A stretch of DNA of 64,000 nucleotides, from NCBI RefSeq assembly GCF_947179515.1, contig NC_067481.1:86173845-86237844 (forward strand). The letters are read 5' to 3'. This stretch comes from Apodemus sylvaticus. Lineage: Eukaryota; Chordata; Mammalia; Rodentia; Muridae. The stretch's first letter is position 1. Every line of letters begins with the position of its first letter. Positions 46,975 to 59,378 of this stretch are shown one piece after another. A program made the translations under genes and the position numbers. The notes under the pieces were generated by a model. The model saw only the letters and a program-made list of their open reading frames with translations, had not been told where the DNA came from and did no database searches.

Positions 46975-47560
46975 GCCCTCTAGAGTCGCTTTTACATTCC
47001 CTAATGTGCTTTAATATAGTTGTTCATCATGACACATCCCTTTGCTGCAATTTTTTGATCGACTATAAGTAACTAAAGGAAAACTAAGGTGGTTTTATGA
47101 AAAAAAAAATCCCGATGTGCTAACATGTCACTCACGGCCTAATAACCTGGAGTCGATGACAGTTCTCACACCAGCTGCTTGACATCTGAACAGCTGCCAA
47201 TGCCGTAGGAAATGTCACACCATCAGATATGGGCCCTGAGTGTATGTGTAGCAAAAAAATGTATCTGGTAGAGGCCAGCACCCCAGGCCATGACGAACAC
47301 CTCAGGCCCTATCATCCCATAAGCCTGAAGCCTGGGCTGAGCTGTCAGCTTAATAAATGAATAGCCCCTTTATTTTGATCAGGATTGTCAAGGCTTATTT
47401 GAAAAGGGGACTCTGATTTCTCTCACAGTCTAGCCCAGCCAAAGTCAATTGGTACAATTTCAAGGTGAATTTATTCATTCTTTATAAAGTTCTGTGCACG
47501 AATATATCAAGACAGTTGAATAAATTGAAATAAATAGAGTTGGAGTTACATATTCTCTCA
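46975..47560. promoter_or_regulatory. Candidate conserved regulatory element (enhancer-like)
   Basis: This block stands out by its sequence character, not by coding signal. It is richer in G+C than its surroundings, repeat-free apart from one A-run, contains several CpGs, and is dense in motifs bound by developmental factors: two CAGCTG E-boxes 19 bases apart (47172, 47191), a CATCTG between them, TGACAG/TGTCA MEIS/PBX-like motifs, and AT-rich HOX/CDX-like TTTATT and AATAAATGAATA. No splice-site-bounded exon or long frame is visible. The call is an inference; a chance GC-richer unique segment is the alternative. Confidence 0.35.
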
Positions 47561-48481
47561 GTAATTGAAATAGTTTCCCCCCAATATATTTATAGTAATA
47601 ATTCTACCTTTATGAAACCTAGTCTAGCAACAGAAAGGAAAGCATAGAATTACCATTTTGATAACATATTTGGAAAATGCAATTGGGGCTAATATGCTGA
47701 TAAGGGCACCTGAAAGTTGTCCTTGCCTTTAACCATTCCATGTTAAACTTTGAGTAAAATACAGTTTTAGCATTTGCTAAAGATGCCTGATTAACCATCA
47801 CGGAAGTACAAATATTTACTTTGAATTTGGTCATTTCTACTTCTAAATGACCAAACACTTGCTCTTTTTGTCGGCTATACAGTACTTTGCATATGAGTTT
47901 CATATAGGACACTTCGTGGAAGAAGACATCAACTGTGTTGCTATCCCTACAAAGAAAGATAAAAGTTGGTAACTGATGTAGCATTAATAAAATGCAGGTG
48001 ATCTCATATATTACTATTGCCATTTTAATAATATACAATAGTTTTAATTGGCAGTGTCCCCTTTGTGTTGACTTATATTCTTCATTTTATGTGAGGCAGA
48101 CTCTTAAAGGTTGCAGTAATAGAACGGCTTCCCTTGTGACTGAAAAAAAAAATCTCCCTAAGATGCTCTGTATGTGAAGGACAAAGAATTAATCTTGAAC
48201 ACTCACTCATACAGCATGATGTTTTAGAAGAAAATTTTAAAGTAACAAATATGTTATCCAGGAAATTTGGTTCTCCATAAAACCTTCTATATGCCTTGGG
48301 AAATACTGCAGTCTGGGGACTGGAAGGAAAAACGGCTTTGACTTGGTAATGATGAGCACCTGGGGTGATTGGCATCTCCTAAAGAAAGGCTAACAATGGA
48401 GGTGGAACAGTTAGAAGGTTTTCAAAGAACCACTTAGCTCAATGTTAATCATTTGAAAACTTAACTGATAGCTAGCTAGGG

Positions 48482-48485
<4 letters not shown>
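47561..48485. other. Unique AT-rich non-coding DNA
   Basis: The longest frame (139 codons, minus strand, 47619-48038) has no recognised domain and I do not call it a gene. Confidence 0.45.
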
Positions 48486-48526
<41 letters not shown>

Positions 48527-48550
48527 TGCCCCCCCCCCACACACACACAC
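48486..48550. repeat. (CA)n with an oligo-C interruption
   Basis: A CA run to about 48524, a C11 tract at 48529-48539, then more AC units to 48550. Confidence 0.95.
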
Positions 48551-50403
48551 TGACAAGCAGTCTGAAATAATAATCCAACTGATTGTCTGAGAATGACTGT
48601 TCCATTCCTTATCTCTTTACACTTCTTTTTAAAGTCCATGGAAGCTCACCCTCTTATCCTTCAATGGGGATATAATCATGATGTGAGGCCCGGGGGCAAA
48701 TAAGCATTGCTTAGCCACTGATAGGAATACGAATGTATACAATGAAGATGTGGGTTACCAGTAAGATGAGGAGATATGTAGCTTGAACAATACACATTTC
48801 AAGAGAATATTTTACCTCTAAGGCATTTTGGGAGTGGGGGTGTGGGAGAAGCCATGTTGTTATTGGTTAAAACTCCCATTTCTTAGTTCTTTCAGAATGG
48901 CTTAAACAGTGAACCTGGAATCTGAGCTCTCATTTTAGCAGTTGATATCTAAAACCTCATAACACAGTATGCACATGGCATCTTTGAGGATAATGGAGAT
49001 CCTATTAATGTCACATTTGTGCTAACATTAAATGATGGAGAGTCAGTAGGCCTGACAATGAATAGACCTGTTGCTTGACTACAGGAGACTTTCCCTATTG
49101 TTTACATTACAGGCAGGCACTATATAATCATATTTGGTCAACAGGTCTCACTTTTGTAATGAATATCTCATAGGATTATATCATCAAATGATGTCATGGT
49201 CATTCTATTTTATGTTAGTGGACTAGATTATGTTTACCTAAAGCCAAAATTGCCTTGAAATGTTGATGTTGCCCAGTCATTAAATGATACAGGACTACTT
49301 ATCAATACTGTCATTAAGAAAATACAATTTCAGAGGGAAAACTCTATGACCTAAGTGAGGTCATTGAAATTATGCTCACCTACTTCTTGAGCTCAAAATG
49401 CATCTGAAAAACGCCTGGCTTCTTGATAAAACATTGAATAAAGTATTTTTTGCTGAAAGAATATGTTTATTATTTCTCAAGGATCTTGACTTAACCTGAG
49501 GTAAATAACTATTCCTTCAAGTGCTTTGTTCAGAGGTTTTTCATAGGATTATGTTGATTTTTGGCACACACGGATTTTTACTACATTGATACTGAAAGAT
49601 ATAGTGGAGGCAGTTTTCCCCTTATGTTGGGGTTTCAGAAAGATCCTCTAGAGTATATATCATTAATTTTTCCTGTAAATGGCAAGATTGTGAGTATAGA
49701 ATTCTTTGTGTTCTCTGCTCCTGTAATTTGAAAGCAGCCAACAAGATGTGGATAATAAGATTATATTGTAAACAGTTTTTGAAGGGCACATGTGTGTGGT
49801 CTCTGGACTGTAGTAATCTGTTGTTATAGTGAGGAACAACAAATTGATAAAAAAATCATTACCACACCTTAATATTAGGACATTTCCTAATGAATTCATT
49901 ACCTCCCATATTAAGCAATTCAGAACTCCTGCTAATTCATCAATCAATTCTCAAAATTATCTACAAAATATGATGACATCCTAGTAATTGGCTGTTGGTC
50001 ACAGTATCTTTAAAGTCATAGTCATAAAACTGTATGCTGAATTCATCTAACATATTTTACAGTGTATCTAATCTACAATATGCGATTTCATAAATCGATG
50101 TATCAAAAAGCAGAAAATCATTTATTAAATAAACAGAATCATTTGCATTTATGGACAGTGTTTTATATAGGGAGAAGGTATTATGATTGTGGAAAATTGT
50201 GACGGGTATTGTATGTTAAATTAAATGGTTTAAGAACATTTTATTGATTTATAGATAAGGCTAAATGACATAGTACCTAGATATAAAGTCACTGGCAAGG
50301 ATAGATTATTAAATTGAGATATTTAAACTATAACTTGCTGCCAGTACCATACTTCTGGTCTACCCAGTGGCAGTCTCTAAGCTCTGACATTGGGGGTGGC
50401 AGA
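48551..50403. other. Unique non-coding DNA, one possible conserved block
   Basis: No gene. The part at about 48950-49520 is complex and rich in TAAT-type motifs and is raised as a finding. Confidence 0.5.
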
Positions 50404-50526
50404 GAGAAAGAGTCTTACTGTCTAGCTTCTGCTGGACTGGAACACACTCTAAAATCCAGGTTGGTTCTGAACTCTCAAAGATCTCACTGTTTCTGCCTTT
50501 CAAGTGCTGGAAATAAAGGCAGGCAG
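50404..50526 (-). mobile_element. Diverged B1 SINE, minus strand
   Basis: Antisense B1 remnants: GAGAAAGAGTCTTACTGTCT, GGACTGGAACACACTCTAAA, ATCCAGGTTGGTTCTGAACT and CAAGTGCTGGAAATAAAGGC. The 5' end (right) is truncated. Confidence 0.75.
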
Positions 50527-51301
50527 GAACATCACAATAAAACAAGCTCATCAAAAATTTGGCTATGTTGCCAAAAGAAGTAATTTAAGATGTTTTTCTG
50601 GTGAACATGCTTGCAGATGAAGATGTATGTAAGTCCAAGAAATAAAGAAACATGTCTTTGCCCCTTTTATTATTAGGAGAAGTAACAAGAAGTTTTTTTG
50701 AAAGCATACAAAGACCATAATGACAAAAACAATAAGAGTTGCTGGTCACAAGGAATGACTTGCAAATCTGTAGTGCAGCATATACTACAATGCTTCCAAT
50801 GTGCACAAGTCCATTACTACTTCAAGTGAGAATGCTCGTGCATTTGCTAAGACAATGAAGTAAGGTTTAGAAATTGCTTTTGAACTTCATGCAAACCTGA
50901 ATGTTTGTTAGCAGAGCCCATGGAGCTGGCTTATCACCAGAGAAAAACAGTCCAACTTGAATCAAAGCACAACTATCAGCCTGTATGCTCGCAATACATA
51001 TAAGTGTCATCTTGTAGATGAATGTATGAAACTTTAAGTGAGGTATGTCAGCAAAATACATACCAACAAAAAAGAATTTAGATGAGGAATTGATTGTTTA
51101 ATTAAATCAGCAAGATACACCCAAAAATCTGAACAAATACTAACTGGTTTTCCATCAAAGGCTGCAGGTTATTTTACATGCATTCACCACATGTTTGAAA
51201 TCTGACATGAGAATCTCAATGTAAGATGTCATGGAGAAAATGGAGAAACTAGAACTGTATGTGGCAGTTTGAGAAGTATTTAAGACATAGCTTCTGTTAC
51301 T
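50527..51301. other. Unique non-coding DNA
   Basis: I see no gene and no recognised repeat. Confidence 0.5.
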
Positions 51302-51302
51302 G

Positions 51303-51346
<44 letters not shown>

Positions 51347-51347
51347 G
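51302..51347. repeat. (CTA)n microsatellite at an L1 tail
   Basis: About 15 CTA units followed by ATT units, directly left of the minus-strand L1 at 51375. It probably grew from that element's A-rich tail. Confidence 0.95.
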
Positions 51348-51374
51348 ATACTACTCTACTATTATTACTATTAT

Positions 51375-52110
51375 TGTATTTATTTATATCAAATTCTGCC
51401 CAGGCTTCAGATAATCCATCACAGAATTCCTCTCCCTTTCCCCTAGTTCTTCACATCTGAGAGGGTGGCCTCCTTCCTGGGTGCTCGACTACTATGGTGC
51501 ATCAAGTTTCTGCAGGATTGGGCACATCATTTCACATTGAGACCAGACAAGGCACCCCTATACTACATGTGTGCCAAGGGGTAGAGGTGGAGAGAGGGGA
51601 ACCACAGATCAGCCCTGCATGTTCTTTGGTTAGTTGCTCAGTCTCTGGTAGCTCCCAGAAGTCCAGGTTAGTTGGCACTGTTGGACTTCCTATAGGGTTG
51701 GTTGCCATCTCCTTCCAAGGTTTCAATCCCTCCCCAGGAATCACCAACCTTAGTCCAGTGTTTGCCTGAGTATCTGTATCTGTCAGCTACCAAGTAGAGC
51801 ATCTCAGAGAACAGCCATGTGAGGATCCTGTCTGCAAGCACAACATAGCATTGCTAATGCTGTCAGAGATTGTTGCCTGCCCATGAGATTGGACTCTAGT
51901 TGGGCAGGTTACGGGATGGACATTTCTTCAGTCTCTGCTTCATTGTTGTCCCTGCATTTTTTTAGATAGGACCAATTTTGGGTCCAAAGATTTGGAGGTA
52001 GGTTGATGTCCTCATCTCTCTACTCGGATCTTGTTTGGCTACTAGAGGTGCTCTCTTCAGGTTCCATCTCACCACTGTTGGGAGAAACCACTAAAGTCAC
52101 CCACATTAAC
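51375..52110 (-). mobile_element. Old L1 3' UTR, minus strand
   Basis: Antisense L1 3' UTR: TATGGTGCATCAAGTTTCTG, GGATTGGGCACATCATTTCA, GCCCTGCATGTTCTTTGGTT, CTCTGGTAGCTCCCAGAAGT and GATCTTGTTTGGCTACTAGA follow in the order seen in the other old copies (62000-62600). Two overlapping frames in opposite directions (51494-51769) lie inside it and are not genes. Confidence 0.75.
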
Positions 52111-53469
52111 TTTTTGAAAGCTCACAGTTTTGTATTCCAGAAGTCTCTAATTTTTGTCTCAAATGTTTGAGTCATTTTCTAACTGACAATATCACTGTCT
52201 AACTTATCAAGAAGTACTTGGCTCTCTTGAACATCTGGTTAAAGTTTAGAGACAATTCCAATCAACCAAAACTACAACTTCTCTAAGAAATGGAATTTCT
52301 ATGTCTGAAACAAGTAAAAAATGTAACTGGGAATGCTTAGTAACAGATAGTAAGGAAGCCATTGTAAACACCTAAGACTATGTCAAAGGACCAGAGCTAC
52401 CTTACAGAGGCCAGAGATTTGATCATTTAATAAAAATTGTGCTGTGTCATAATAAAATACATTAAATACATATACATATACAAATAAATTAAATACAAAA
52501 AATACATGTTTAAAGCTATGATTTTATTATGCTAAATTATAGTCATGTTCAGAAGATGATCAATAAATAAATCATTATTGAATGAAAACATGGTTAGTAA
52601 ATGGTGTACTTTTTCTGCCTGCCTCAAATAGACTGCCAACCTATTAGTAGGTGAGCTAAGATAGAGAAAGAACATGGCATAAATATCTTTTACCTGAGAC
52701 ACTCCAATTTGCCCGATGAAGCGGGTTTAGAATTTCCCATCTATAGACATATGGTGTTCTAAAAGTTGTAGATTTTAAAGCATATTGCATTACAGATTTT
52801 TGGATGAAAATCCTGAACCTGGTCATCTTCCTAGAGACTAAACATCTGCTGGCTCTTGGCTTTGAGGGAAACTGATTGCTCATGTAACAAAATCACAGAG
52901 AACCAAGCACTAAATGCTTTCTTGTAGTCAAAAAGAATAAGTCATCGCTAATGAAGAATGGACAAAGAGAAGCAAACAATCACTTAAGGATCATCAAGCC
53001 TTTCCTTCCAATTGCCAATCTTATAAACTTTTAAGAAAGAAAGGGTATTCCATACAAAAATGGAGCCATGCAAAAGGCAGAGACACAAGGAACTGAGCAA
53101 GTTTCCTGATATGTTTGATAAAGTATTCCAAAAGAGAACATGGTGCTAAAACTTTAAAGACATATTAACCAACTGTGATGTGCATGGCAGGCATTTTCCT
53201 TATCTTAAATTACTAAACCTGGGAACGAAAACCCATCAATTGAATGCTGGTTATACATTTAATCATATTGAAGAATTATTAACTCCAAAAATATACATGT
53301 AATTTGCTTAACAGGTAAATTTGTCAGCATTCAAAAGAAAAAACATTACATGTACATCATGTAGGGAAAATGTAAAATTTCATTTTATTTCAGCATTTTC
53401 TCAACTACTTTTCCCCCTCCCTAGAATAATTGTCAAAAATATTATTTTTATTTCATTCCATTGGTTTCA
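52111..53469. other. Unique AT-rich non-coding DNA
   Basis: I see no gene and no recognised repeat. Confidence 0.55.
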
Positions 53470-53504
53470 TACACACACACACACACAGACACACACACAC
53501 GCAC
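53470..53504. repeat. (CA)n microsatellite
   Basis: CA run with one GA and one GC interruption. Confidence 0.95.
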
Positions 53505-53675
53505 AGCCATTAATTTACATTTGCAGGTCACTTTTACAATTAGAGCTTTACTGGTGGCTACTTGATGCCTTCCTTTTGTACATATGTGCCAAGAAAGAGA
53601 GGGAGAAAGAAAGACATGGAGAAATAGATAGAGATAGAGGCAGAGTATATGTGTATGTGTGTTATATTATGTGTA

Positions 53676-53955
53676 TATAAAGCACTCGGCTATGTGTGGT
53701 GGGCAGAGGTTGACATTGTCTAAATTCATTTATCAAACTTTACCATAGTTTTTGAAATAGTTTCTCGCTGAACCAGGAACTTAATGTTTCTGCTGTCTGA
53801 CTAGTAAAGCAGTGGGTTTCTATCTTATAATTCATCTAGCCATAGTTAATGATGGACTCTGCACTCAGAATTTATGGGGATGATGGGACCTGGATTCAGG
53901 TTCTCATGATAAGGCAGTAGATATTTTGCACACCAAGCCAATAAACTCTGCCTAC
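53676..53955 (-). mobile_element. B4 SINE, minus strand, diverged
   Basis: Antisense B4 order: GTGGTGGGCAGAGGTTGACA, TAGTTTCTCGCTGAACCAGG, AACTTAATGTTTCTGCTGTC, GACCTGGATTCAGGTTCTCA and ATAAGGCAGTAGATATTTTG. A GTGT-rich end (53645-53675) corresponds to the CA tail of B4. Confidence 0.65.
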
Positions 53956-54114
53956 TTTACTTACTTCTGATCATTTGCTTACTACATTTATAAGGGTATG
54001 CTTGTTTTGAGGTATTATTGTCACTCTCTCTCTGTGAACAGAGCCAGTAGACATTATTTTACTTTGAAAAGTCAAATGTAGGGATTGTATTTGTATAATA
54101 CATAGCCAGAGATG

Positions 54115-54243
54115 GAGAAGGTAAATCATTGAAGAAAGAGAAGGGAGGGGAGAGAAGGATAGGGAGAGGAACAGGGAGAAGGAGAAACAGAGACAGAGAC
54201 AGAGAGACTAAAGGCAGAGACAGAGAGGCAGAGACAGAGAGAA
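54115..54243. repeat. Purine tract: (GGGAGA) passing into (AGACAG)n
   Basis: Strongly purine-biased on the plus strand. The 69-codon Arg/Glu-rich frame here is artefactual. Confidence 0.9.
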
Positions 54244-55853
54244 ATTTATTTACTGATCACTGGGAAGACCCAGACTTTCTCTGCTTAGAAGTGACAAAGT
54301 TCCATTGTTGTTCTTTCTGTTGCCCCTGTGTAAACTAAGGAAACAAAAAGAGTTGACACACAGTAGCTCATGGGGATTGGTAATAGGTTCAGTACAACCC
54401 TTCTACCTTAATCCAGAACTTATAGTCAAGACCATAAAAAAATTTACAGTAAATTGTTAGATTAAAATAGGAAGAGTCTGAGACCCTATGAAATCCAAGG
54501 GGAATATATATCTGGAAATGATAAGTCAAACTTTAAATTTATAACAATATTAATAATATCATACAAGTATTTTATTCCTTTGCCAATCTCACTAATAATT
54601 CATGCTTTCAAAGCTTTGTCATTTACCAGCTTGCTAAATGCAAAATAACTTATTGAATTTTGAATTTTTGTTTTACAATGAATGGGTTTAAATATTATCT
54701 CAAGCACTTTATAGCTAGTTTTATACAGTTGCCTTTGGTTTTATCTTTTAATCCTTTGCCCAACATTTGGCTTTTTTCTAACTGAACAGAAATATTTTAA
54801 ATTAAGAATTAGGTTGTTTATATTTAATACATTATAGTTTATAATTCCAAATACCTTTTTAATTTTTATTTAGGATTTTTAAATTTTATTTAGGAGAGAA
54901 ATTTAAAAAACAAAATGTTAATTTACTGATATTTTCTTTTATGGCACTTGGATTATTTACTTAATGTTAATGTTAGATTATATGTTTTACCTTGATCTGC
55001 ACTTTTAGAATTATTTTTCATACATTTAAATCTTGGATACATCTAAAGTTTGTTATTTTTTTTTTTTATCTAGAATAGAGATCTGCATCTATCTTATTTC
55101 TTTTTTCTGGACTTATGGTATGTTTTTGAAATAACCCATGTCAGAAATCTTAATTGAGATTTGGAACAAAAAAGTATTTCCTGAAGAATAACTTAATCAC
55201 ACACTTGAGATAAACTATTAGCTGAATTTACTAAACCGTTAAATTAAACATTTCAACTAATTACCAGAATTGAATTGAATGGTACGATTTGCTTTGGCCA
55301 CCAGGCCTTATGTGCACAGGGAGCAAATGAAACAGATTTTTGACTGAGGTCATTTCCAGGGCTGATCTTTTATTCCCCTTTTATTTTTCCTCGTCTCTCC
55401 TTTCACTCCTTCCTTCTCTCCCATGGTTTCCCATCTTTCCTCATTTTCTTATTTCCTCACTCCCCTTCTAATTCATGAACATGAAAATTTTTTTCCAAAT
55501 ACCAAATTTTGATATGCATTAGGTAATGTCTATGAATTATTGTCTAAACTTTCCTGCTTTAAACTCTGGATTCTCCCTTGGCTTTTCTCACCATTTTTTT
55601 TTTTTGCCTACATTCTTCTAATCTCCTTTTCTCCTCTGAGTTGAACAGGCATCTACACTACTTAGGGGTTAATTATTGTTGGCATTCTGAAAGTCTGACT
55701 CCAATTCAGCTTCCTGTTGTCCTCAATCTCTTGGCTCATAGTACAAGTAAGAATCTAATTTTTGCTGAAACTATTTAGGTAATTGTATCATGAAAGTATA
55801 AAGAATGAGTAATTTTCCACACCTCAAGTAACACTTTTTATTAAATTTACCAC
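54244..55853. other. Unique AT-rich non-coding DNA
   Basis: No gene. Pyrimidine-rich stretches at 55370-55470 and 55590-55640. Confidence 0.55.
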
Positions 55854-55883
55854 TATATGTATATATATATATATATATATATA
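55854..55883. repeat. (TA)n microsatellite
   Basis: Pure TA run of about 13 units with a TATGTATA start. Confidence 0.95.
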
Positions 55884-55964
55884 AACACCAACTTATTTTC
55901 ATAATGTACATTTGCATTCATCACAAACCTATATCAGAGTCTTTAATTTTTACTCATGTTTTTG

Positions 55965-56150
55965 TGTATATGGCACATGTGTGAGGTACCATGGAGACCA
56001 TGAGAAGGAATGTGATCTCCCGTTACTGTTGTTATAAGCAGTTTAAGTAATCTGTGTGCTGGAAACTAAATTTTGTTCTGCAAGAATAGTGAGTTCTCAT
56101 AATCATAGAACAAGCTCGCCAATAGTGAGCCTATAATATTTTTGGTTGAA
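55965..56150 (-). mobile_element. B3 SINE, minus strand, diverged
   Basis: Antisense B3: GTGTGAGGTACCATGGAGAC, CATGAGAAGGAATGTGATCT, CCCGTTACTGTTGTTATAAG and GTGTGCTGGAAACTAAATTT. The right end is eroded. Confidence 0.65.
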
Positions 56151-56889
56151 AGGAAACTAGTGACATATCCCTCATCAAATGTTTTCTACTTTTTATTCAT
56201 CTTTACATGAAGTAGTGAAATTAAGTCAATTTTTTTTTTTTAGCAGAAAGTGTTGACACCTGTTCAGCCAATCCCCTCTCTCATTTACTTGTTTCATTAT
56301 GCTCAGGACAAAGCAAGTGCAGTGTACTCATCATCATCAGAATATCACATGACAGTTCAAAAAACTATGGAACTCAATCTTGTTAAAGACCCATCTTCAT
56401 GATTCTGTTCAGCCTTTGGAGTCAAGTACAGCACCAGGGATTCTACTGAAAACAAACAAGGGATGAGAGTATGTGTTTCCAAGATAAAGACTGCTCAATG
56501 AGTGACTCTTAGAAATAAGGAATTTTGGCCAGATCTCTTTTATGTTGTATTATCAAGAAACCCAGAACTATCCTGATGATGCTTACTGGCTTTATGGTAA
56601 GCCATTGCCACTATAAACCAAGATTTTGTACAATTGCTTAGATATTACAACACCTTGCAAGATGGTATTAGCTGATTTTAGTAGCAAAGCCAGTATACTT
56701 TGAAAGTTTTCAGCAGAAATGAGCAGTGGTTTAAAAGAAAGGCATTGTTTTCAAATCTTCACAAAACTCTTTATAATCCAAAAATTCTGCTCAAGCTAAG
56801 AAGCATATTCATATTCATATTCAGTATGTTCTTCTTCAACTATATCCCCTAGGATCTGCTATCCTATTTGTATATAAAGGGTTTCTTGT
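56151..56889. other. Unique AT-rich non-coding DNA
   Basis: No gene. This is the pre-insertion flank of the large L1; AAAACTAAATTAGA at 56890-56903 is the left copy of its TSD. Confidence 0.6.
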
Positions 56890-56903
56890 AAAACTAAATT
56901 AGA

Positions 56904-58114
56904 GGCTTTTCGGCAGCGGCGGCGGCGGCAGCAGTGCAGCAGTGGCTGGTCCAGCTGAAGGGCCATCAGCAGTGGAACCAAGGCGACACAGGGTCCAGTT
57001 AGGCCCGGCGCCCACGACCACTGACCTTCGCTGACCAGCAGGGCTGCAAGCAGCTGCGGTTTTGCGGCACCTTTCGCTGCATGGAAGCCATTTCAGAACT
57101 CGGCCTCCCGCCAGTCAGGAGAGGCTCACCTCCATCTTGGTTTCGGACTCCAGAGAGATCGGACAGACTGAGGTACACAAACATAATCCGAGGCCAACAC
57201 TGCAGGGGTCTGAGGCCGATGGGCGTTGGCCTGCACCCAGGCCCTGGGCTGTTCGGGGGGCCATCAGGGTGCCAACCCAGCCAGGAGGTTTTTTGCCCTG
57301 GCCTGCGCGCGTGCCACCATTTTGCCTACAGGACGACAGAGAGCTCTGGTGGGCAGCGCCATAACAGGCATAGCCTGAGGCTAAAAAAGCGGGGGTCTAG
57401 GCCCCAAAAGGCCCAGGACTGACCCCAAGAACTGGGTGGCTTGGTGGGCCATCTGTGTGTCAACCCGCCCAGGAGGTTGTTAGCACAGCAGACTCTCCTG
57501 GCGCTTTCAGGGAGCGCGAGCACGCACGCCCACCATCCTGGTCACCTGGCGGACCCAATTAACAGTCATAGCCCTAGGGGAACTTTGCTCAGACCTTGGC
57601 CTCCCAGGCTTTTGCCTGGACTTAGGGCTTGGGCAGCCAGGCTAACCTTGTGTGCACCAGCCCGGTTGGGGGATTGGCTGCCCAGCAGAGTGATCAGAAC
57701 ACAGGGGAGGTCCCCGCAGCATACACCGTCGGTGCTCCCTGGGGGTGCACATGGGCTCCATGTGGTCCACAAACACAATTTGGGGCAAGGCCTCAGGCGG
57801 GAGCCCTCAGCTCAACTCTCTCCACTTCTGGATCCAGATCAGCCTGGGTGGCTGCACCACATATCCAGGTCCTGCAAGAGGCTACAGGGGCTTCCAGGCA
57901 GCCAGCTAGGAGAAGTCGGTGTACTCTGGTGAATCCAGCACGCCCCAGCAGGAGCCTTCGGGTACCTGCTTCGGGATCTGAACAGCCTGGGTAGCAGCAC
58001 CCTGTCTACAGGCAGTGCAGGAGGTAAGCTGTGCACCAGAGGCCAACTGGGAAGGGGCAGCTTGCACTGGTGAGTCCAGCACTGACAAGACAAACTAACA
58101 CCAGTGAGAACTAG
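56904..58114 (+). promoter_or_regulatory. L1 5' UTR / internal promoter, CpG-rich
   Basis: The only CpG-rich stretch of the window. It starts with GGCTTTTCGG and a (GCG)n run (about 56913-56928) and includes CCATCTTGGTTTCGGACTCC, close to a YY1-like CCATCTTG site (about 57132). Two related blocks about 185 bases apart, GGGCCATC...CAACCC-CCAGGAGGTT at about 57259 and 57447, suggest diverged tandem monomers as in mouse L1 promoters. Such 5' UTRs drive L1 transcription by RNA polymerase II and are targets of methylation. Overlapping frames of 100-163 codons here (e.g. 57441-57932) are GC-driven and not genes. Activity is not shown by the sequence. Confidence 0.85.
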
Positions 58115-59319
58115 ATGGCAAAAGGCAAACACAGGAACGTCACTAACAGAAATCAAGGCAATATGGCAACATCTGAACCCAATTCTCCTCTACCAACATG
58201 TCCTGGATACCCCATCACACCAGTAAAACAAGATTTGGATTTAAAATCACTGGTCATGATGCTGGTACAGGAACACATGAAGGACATACTTAAAGAAATT
58301 CAGGAGAAAATGGATCAAAAGTTAGAAGCCCTTGCAAGGGAAACACAAAAATCATTGAAAGAAATCCAGGAGAATACAAAAGCCAACAATGAGGAAATGC
58401 AAAATCACTTAAAGAAATACAGGAGAACTTTGGTCAACAGGCTGAGGTCATGAAAGAGGAAACACAAAAATCTCTTAAAGAATTACAGGAAAGCACAAAC
58501 AAGTAAGTGAAGGAGCTAAGCAAAACCATCCAGGATCTAAAATCAGAAGTAGAAACAACGAAGAAAACTCAAAGGGAGACAACTTTGGAGATAGAAAGCC
58601 TTGGGAAAAAATCAGGGGACAGAGATGCAAATATCAACAACAGAATACAAGAGATAGAAGAAAGAATCTCAGATGCTGAAGATTCCATAGAAACCATGGA
58701 CTCAACAGTTAAAGAAAATGCAAAATGCAAAAAGCTTGTAACCCAAAATATCCAGGAAATCCAGGACACAATGAGAAGACCAAACCTAAGGATTATAGGC
58801 ATAGATGAGAGTGAAGATTTACAACTTAAAGGGCCAGCAAATATCTTCAATAAAATTATGAAAGAAAACTTCCCTAACCTAAAGAGAGAGATGCCCATGA
58901 ATATACAAGAAGCCTACAGAACTCCAAACAGACTGGACCAGAACAGAAATACTTCCCGTCACATAACAATCAAAACACCAAATGTTCTAAACAAAGAAAG
59001 AATATTAAAGACAGTAAGAGAAAAAGGCCAAGTAACATATAAAGGAAGACCTATCAGAATCACAGCAGACTTTTCACCTGAGACTATGAAGGCTAGAAGG
59101 TCCTGGGCAGATTTCATGCAGACTCTAAGAGAACAAAAATGCCAGCCACAACTACTATATCCAGCAAAACTCTCAATCACCATAGATGGAGAAACTAAGA
59201 TATTTCATGACAAAACCAAGTTTACCCAATATCTATCCACAAACCCAGCCCTACAAAGTATAATAGGAGGAAAACACCAATACAAGGAGGGAAACTTCAC
59301 CCTGGAAAAAGCAAGATAG
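58115..59319 (+). pseudogene. L1 ORF1 (RNA-binding chaperone), broken by a frameshift and a stop
   Basis: ORF1p coats L1 RNA as a trimer in the cytoplasmic L1 particle. Reading starts at ATG 58115 with MAKGKHRNVTNRNQ. A one-base loss in the A-run near 58411 shifts the frame and stops it at 58451-58453. In the restored phase a TAA at 58504-58506 interrupts (a CAA-to-TAA change is the simplest explanation); from 58507 the frame stays open for 270 codons. That part shows a heptad-rich coiled coil (residues 1-80), the RRM start NLRIIGI (93-99) and the C-terminal domain with YKGRPIRITADFSPETMKAR (178-198). The product would be split, so the copy is non-functional. Confidence 0.93.
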
Positions 59320-59378
59320 TAACCTTTCATCAAACCCAAAAGAAGTTAAGCAATCAAATTTAAAAAATAACGTCAAAA

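Noticed and set aside
47619..48038. 139-codon minus-strand open frame in unique DNA
   Set aside because: It has no recognisable domain or clear exon context, and its composition follows the AT-rich background. A frame this long is tolerable by chance over 64 kb in six frames.
57441..57932. 163-codon plus-strand frame, with other overlapping frames on both strands
   Set aside because: It lies in the GC- and CpG-rich L1 5' UTR, where stop codons are rare. It is Pro/Arg/Leu-rich without domains, and rodent L1 has no established coding frame there.
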